From Parcubacteria group bacterium SW_4_49_11 (GTDB taxonomy: Bacteria > Patescibacteriota > Minisyncoccia > SW-4-49-11): DNA of 8,877 nt. A model generated the notes under the pieces. That model had not been told where the DNA came from. It searched no databases and saw only the letters and a list, made by a program, of their open reading frames with translations. Each line of letters begins with the position of its first letter. Within the stretch, counting starts at the first letter, position 1. A program made the translations under genes and the position numbers. The stretch is taken from positions 1 through 8,877 of the forward strand of contig PXOY01000004.1 in the NCBI GenBank assembly GCA_003021915.1, read 5' to 3'. This document shows, piece by piece, positions 5,740-8,877 of the stretch.

Positions 5740-6596
5740 CGCTTTCGCGCGTTTACGGCTTTGAAGATTTCATAGACATTGATTAATACGCGCAACGTTT
5801 GTTGCGCACAACGCTGCCATGAAAACATGGTAGCATTTTTATGCCCTTTTGTCGAAAGGTCGCGAGCCAAATCGGGATTATTCCATACCTGTTGGATCGT
5901 CTCTTGGATGCTCTCGGGGTCATGAGGATCACAGACCAGTGCTCCTTCTCCCGCGATTTCGGTAAGACTGGGCGTGTCCGCCACAATCGTGGGTACACCG
6001 CACGCCTGCGCTTCCAAAACCGGTAACCCAAAGCCTTCATAAAAACTCGGCAGAATAAAGCCGCTACTTCCCCACAACAAGGGCGGTAATTCTTCGTCGG
6101 CAAACCGCCCAGTGAAAATAATATCATCCTGCCGGATCTCTTCGCCAAGCGCCTGGAAAATATCCTGCACGCGCCAGGCCTGCGCTCCGGCGATAACCAA
6201 CTGTATATCCTGGTATCCGTCCCGTTTGAGCTTGGTAAAGGCCCGAACCAGATTGGTAATGTTTTTGCGGGGTTGTACGTTACCGACATACAGCATATAC
6301 GGCTTAGTTATGCCGTACGTTTCTTTCACGGTGTCGATTGAGGCTTGATCGCTGTCTTCAGGGATGCGAAAACGCGTTTTATCCAAACCGTGATACACCA
6401 CCGAAATACGCTGGGGGTCAACGGCATAATTACGAACAATGTCTTGCTTCGTAGCCTCGGAAATGGCGATAATATGCGAACTTTTACGGACCGCCCACCG
6501 CACGTACAATCGATGCAAAAACCGATCTTTCAGCGGAAACGTCTCCGGGTAATAAAGAAACGCCAGGTCATGTACAGAAACACGCGTTGGGTCCAC
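5736..6596 (-). CDS. GT4 family glycosyltransferase, C-terminal part of a frame-disrupted gene
   Basis: This frame encodes most of a GT-B retaining glycosyltransferase. Its first residues DPTRVSVHDLAFLYYPE are the usual end of the N-terminal Rossmann region. They are followed by the linker, then a GT4 domain with MLYVGNVQPRKN (101-112), LVIAG (133-137) and the EX7E-type motif SFYEGFGLPVLEAQACG (184-200, Glu187 and Glu195). It is open upstream to 6638, where a TGA closes it. GTG at 6596 is the only start-like codon I see near its head and has no ribosome site I can point to. The missing N-terminus is in another frame at 6530-6790. The two frames overlap and are offset by one base. As it stands this fragment lacks the acceptor-binding domain and is unlikely to be active unless ribosomes change frame. 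It overlaps the LCP start by 4 bp. Confidence 0.85.
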   Translation of the reverse strand: MDPTRVSVHDLAFLYYPETFPLKDRFLHRLYVRWAVRKSSHIIAISEATKQDIVRNYAVDPQRISVVYHGLDKTRFRIPEDSDQASIDTVKETYGITKPYMLYVGNVQPRKNITNLVRAFTKLKRDGYQDIQLVIAGAQAWRVQDIFQALGEEIRQDDIIFTGRFADEELPPLLWGSSGFILPSFYEGFGLPVLEAQACGVPTIVADTPSLTEIAGEGALVCDPHDPESIQETIQQVWNNPDLARDLSTKGHKNATMFSWQRCAQQTLRVLINVYEIFKAVNARKR

Positions 6597-6790
6597 GCAA
6601 GCGGCGCTTCGTGATGCACATGTCGAAAATTGGGGGCCTCAATTTTTTTACACGCGGGGTTATTATAATAGAAGTTGTAGGTATTCGTAACGTCAACTTC
6701 TGCGAGAGAGGCGAAAAGCTTTTTGATATACGTTTGATTTCCGTCTTCCCGCTCCTGACAAAGATGTGAGGCATGTACGGCTACGTCCAT
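6530..6790 (-). pseudogene. N-terminal part of the disrupted GT4 glycosyltransferase
   Basis: Eighty-six codons from ATG 6790 with a fair Shine-Dalgarno AAGG 8 nt upstream, 3 bp after the GT2 stop. Residues 1-68 look like a GT4 N-terminus: MDVAVHASHL, the NQTYIKKLFASLAE helix, a YNFYYNN strand and the AWTQ motif that usually precedes the donor-domain-facing helix. The last 18 residues (RVFLYMTWRF to RRRFR) are the same DNA that the other frame reads as RVSVHDLAFLYYPE, so they are nonsense. Normal relatives have about 25-30 residues between WTQ and the HDLAF motif, including a DVLFVPA-like strand; these are absent. The simplest reading is a deletion of roughly 80 bp that also shifted the frame. 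Confidence 0.75.
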
Positions 6791-6793
6791 AGA

Positions 6794-7675
6794 TTATCCC
6801 TTAAGTCTGCGGAGCTGTTCCCTGGTCGCTAACCCAACCAAACTAATCCCCACCAAGCCTGAGAGCACCAGTTTCTCGAAGGTGTTGTCTACATACCATT
6901 TATCAAAATACGCGAACAACCCCCGATGCCACAGCCACACTTTCTTCATTTTCATAAATTTTTGCGTACTCTGTCCGTGTCCATGATACATAAATTGGGC
7001 CACGGTGTAGTATCCCTTATACCCGGCCGCTTGCACCTCTTTCGAAAGATCAACATCGTTAAAAAAAATCCACATTCCGGGAGACTCGTTAAATCCTCCG
7101 ATTCTCTTGAGAAGTTCGGTCCGAATCATAAGCGCCGCAGCCATTGCCTGCTCTCGCTCTCCGCTTTTCTCGTGATCATACACGTGCGAATCATCCCAGC
7201 TCATCCGTACATAGTAACTCAGCATCAACTGAGGCGTCGGGAGGCGTCGACAGGTATGCTGAATCGTACCGTCAAAGTACCGGAGCTGGGGGGCAACCGT
7301 TCCGTAGATATGGTGAGAGTCCTCCTCTAACACGGCTGCCAAGGCTTCTACCGAGCCAGACGTAATCACAATATCATCATTTAAAAACAACGTATACTTC
7401 CCTTCTACATGAGGAATGGCTTGATTGTTTCCGGCGGCGAATCCCATGTTATACGCATTTCGCACAATCTTGAGATTAATGCTGTCATGCTGGGTGTCAT
7501 ACAGATGATTCAAATAGTCCTGCGTCTCTCGGGTCGAGCCATTATCGACGACAATCAGTTCCCACGGCACGGAAATGTCGCCCTCCAAAATAGAGCTGAT
7601 ACACTCCTTTAAATCATCCGGATTATTCCACGAAAGTACGACAATCGAGACAAGAATGGACCGGTCGGTACTCAT
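6794..7675 (-). CDS. GT2 family glycosyltransferase (rhamnosyltransferase-like), first gene of the cluster
   Basis: A GT-A fold transferase of 293 residues from the ATG at 7675. Motifs: ILVSIVVLSWNNPDDL (7-22), ELIVVDNGST (39-48), YNMGFAAGNN (75-84), the DxD-equivalent FLNDDIVI (97-104), GGFNES (193-198) and FFNDVDLSKEV (204-214) with the probable catalytic acidic pair. A hydrophobic stretch at about 268-284 may touch the membrane, as in transferases using lipid-linked acceptors. An upstream TTG at 7732 would add 19 residues (frame extends to 312), but that codon lies in the likely promoter, and the ATG start gives the normal family beginning. It is homologous in layout to the GT2 at 3867-4730 but clearly divergent. 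It leads the operon and is divergent from pgi. Confidence 0.9.
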   Translation of the reverse strand: MSTDRSILVSIVVLSWNNPDDLKECISSILEGDISVPWELIVVDNGSTRETQDYLNHLYDTQHDSINLKIVRNAYNMGFAAGNNQAIPHVEGKYTLFLNDDIVITSGSVEALAAVLEEDSHHIYGTVAPQLRYFDGTIQHTCRRLPTPQLMLSYYVRMSWDDSHVYDHEKSGEREQAMAAALMIRTELLKRIGGFNESPGMWIFFNDVDLSKEVQAAGYKGYYTVAQFMYHGHGQSTQKFMKMKKVWLWHRGLFAYFDKWYVDNTFEKLVLSGLVGISLVGLATREQLRRLKG

Positions 7676-7702
7676 ACGCGGGGGAGAACCATTATCTTCT
7701 GT

Positions 7703-7732
7703 ATTAAAGCATATATATCCTGTCTTCGCCAA
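7703..7732 (-). promoter_or_regulatory. Candidate promoter for the glycan operon
   Basis: On the minus strand TTGGCG (7732-7727) and TTTAAT (7708-7703) are 18 bp apart. Transcription would start near 7696, giving a leader of about 20 nt before the ATG at 7675. The TTG at the upstream edge is the alternative start codon, which would then be untranscribed. The match is moderate. Confidence 0.25.
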
Positions 7733-7757
7733 ATTATGTAGATGACTGCCTGCTCCC

Positions 7758-7763
7758 TATGAT
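7758..7763 (+). promoter_or_regulatory. Candidate -10 element for pgi
   Basis: TATGAT is a good -10 hexamer in the 118-bp divergent spacer, but I see no convincing -35 at 16-18 bp upstream. It would give a leader of about 24 nt. There is no Shine-Dalgarno site before the pgi ATG. Confidence 0.2.
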
Positions 7764-7793
7764 ACGTTGAAAGCACATAACCTGTTCGTTCCT

Positions 7794-8877
7794 ATGAAAT
7801 TCCACATCGTTAACTCGTCTATAACCAACGCGCGCCAATCGAAACTGTACGAATACCTAAGCTCTTATATCGACCACTTGCGAGATGTCGCCGATCAACA
7901 TACCTACGACGCTCCCGAAAGCTCAATTAATTTACCCCTCGATCAGACCCTCCTCGGAGAAGTCCAGAACTTGGCCTCTTCGCTTCAGAATCCCCACCTC
8001 AAATACATCTTTGTCGTGGGAATCGGTGGCTCTAACCTCGGGACGAAAGCGGTGTATGACGCGTTATTCGGTTATACCGACAATCTCGAGCGTGCCACGC
8101 CTCAAATCATCTTTCTCGATACTCCCAATCCCGCGTTCCTGGAAGAAATTCAAACATTCGCGGACCGTATAAGCTCTCCCGAAGAGGTACTCATTAACGT
8201 CATCAGCAAATCAGGCACCACAACCGAGACGATCATGAACGCCAATATCCTCTGCGAAGCGCTCGGACATCAGATCGACGAGTTGGCAAGTCGCATAGTA
8301 GTCACCACTGACGAGCAGTCCAAACTCTGGGATAAAGCTCACGAAGAAGGCATGCACCGTCTGGCTGTTCCGGAACAAGTGGGAGGCCGCTATTCCGTAT
8401 TATCCGCGGTCGGACTCTTCCCCTTGGCCGCGGCCGGCATCGATATAGAGAATCTGCGGCAGGGCGCGGCTGACATGCGAAGCCGTTGTTTAGAGCATCA
8501 AGGCAATCCTGCGCTTATGTCAGCCCAAGCCATATACGACGCCTACGAAAACGGGGCGCACGTCGCGGATCAATTTGTGTTTAACGCGGAACTCGCGTCC
8601 TTGGGACAATGGTATCGTCAACTGATGGGAGAGAGCCTGGGCAAGGAACATAATCTCGCCGGGAAGACGGTTAACGCCGGACTCACGCCGACCGTCTCCG
8701 TAGGCTCGACCGACCTTCATTCGGTAGGGCAACTCTACTTGGGCGGCCCGAACGACAAAATTACGACATTCATTTCCGCGCTCCCCCAAGACGCCCCGAG
8801 GAATCCGCGAATCGGTATGTTTGACGGACTCGTCTCCGAGATTGACGAACAATCCGCCTCGGACGTTATGAGCGCTA
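7794..8877 (+). CDS. pgi: Glucose-6-phosphate isomerase, 3' end outside the window
   Basis: Interconverts glucose 6-phosphate and fructose 6-phosphate in the cytoplasm, linking glycolysis to sugar-nucleotide supply. The frame is open from ATG 7794 to the window end (361 codons). Motifs in order: sugar-phosphate (SIS) strand VVGIGGSNLG (74-83), SKSGTTTET (138-146), the PGI signature VGGRYSVLSAVGL (196-208), MGESLGKE (278-285) with Glu280 as the likely catalytic base, and TDLHSVGQLYLGGP (306-319) with His309 as the likely ring-opening residue. Bacterial short-form enzymes are near 430-450 residues, so some 70-90 residues including the C-terminal catalytic Lys should lie beyond the edge. It is divergent from the glycan operon, and no operon partner is visible. 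Confidence 0.93.
   Translation, partial: MKFHIVNSSITNARQSKLYEYLSSYIDHLRDVADQHTYDAPESSINLPLDQTLLGEVQNLASSLQNPHLKYIFVVGIGGSNLGTKAVYDALFGYTDNLERATPQIIFLDTPNPAFLEEIQTFADRISSPEEVLINVISKSGTTTETIMNANILCEALGHQIDELASRIVVTTDEQSKLWDKAHEEGMHRLAVPEQVGGRYSVLSAVGLFPLAAAGIDIENLRQGAADMRSRCLEHQGNPALMSAQAIYDAYENGAHVADQFVFNAELASLGQWYRQLMGESLGKEHNLAGKTVNAGLTPTVSVGSTDLHSVGQLYLGGPNDKITTFISALPQDAPRNPRIGMFDGLVSEIDEQSASDVMSA

Noticed and set aside
6581..6600. Programmed -1 frameshift in the GT4 gene
   Set aside because: The needed shift is by one base, but there is no X-XXY-YYZ slippery heptamer in the right frame and about 25-30 conserved residues would still be missing, so deletion fits better.
7676..7732. Longer start (TTG 7732) for the first GT2 gene
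   Set aside because: The added 19 residues are not GT2-like and overlap the best promoter candidate; ATG 7675 gives the normal family start.
8520..8852. 110-codon minus-strand frame at the right end
   Set aside because: It is antisense to well-conserved pgi motifs and resembles no protein.

Overview
This 8.9 kb window looks like a chromosomal fragment from a Candidate Phyla Radiation bacterium (Patescibacteria, most likely a Parcubacteria-type lineage). That is an inference from the short tightly packed genes, the style of the prepilin-like protein, the few clear Shine-Dalgarno sites and the repeat-rich intergenic DNA. The standard code fits: UGA is a plausible stop where it ends a reading frame.

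Layout: (1) 1-492 has no gene and is a mosaic of short phased repeats and small hairpins. (2) 493-2187 (minus) is a type IV prepilin-like protein whose C-terminal two thirds is an eight-unit, 51-residue beta-propeller repeat. (3) 2188-2669 has no gene and carries the same repeat families as region 1, partly direct and partly inverted. (4) 2670-7675 (minus) is a compact five-gene run, read from the right: GT2 glycosyltransferase, GT4 glycosyltransferase (broken by a frame change), LytR-CpsA-Psr (LCP) ligase, second GT2 glycosyltransferase, S41 C-terminal processing protease. The spacings are 3 bp, a 4-bp overlap, a few bp and 12 bp, so this is probably one operon. (5) 7676-7793 is a divergent intergenic region. 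(6) From 7794 (plus) there is a glucose-6-phosphate isomerase that runs off the window with 361 codons present.

The five-gene run reads as a surface-glycan module: the glycosyltransferases would assemble a lipid-linked polymer, the LCP protein would transfer it to the wall, and the S41 protease would act on envelope proteins. The fused pilin-propeller protein downstream would be displayed at the surface, possibly on a pilus or pseudopilus.

The most unusual content is in the two repeat regions around the pilin-propeller gene. One family is an array of 7-bp units with strict period 7. The other is an array of RTATATC-type heptamers spaced 11 or 21-22 bp apart, that is, one or two DNA helical turns. 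The two-turn spacers are perfect small hairpins whose stems differ between copies but whose loops keep a C-(GNA or GNNA)-G form. The copies lie in both direct and inverted orientation around the gene. No transposase or recombinase is in the window.
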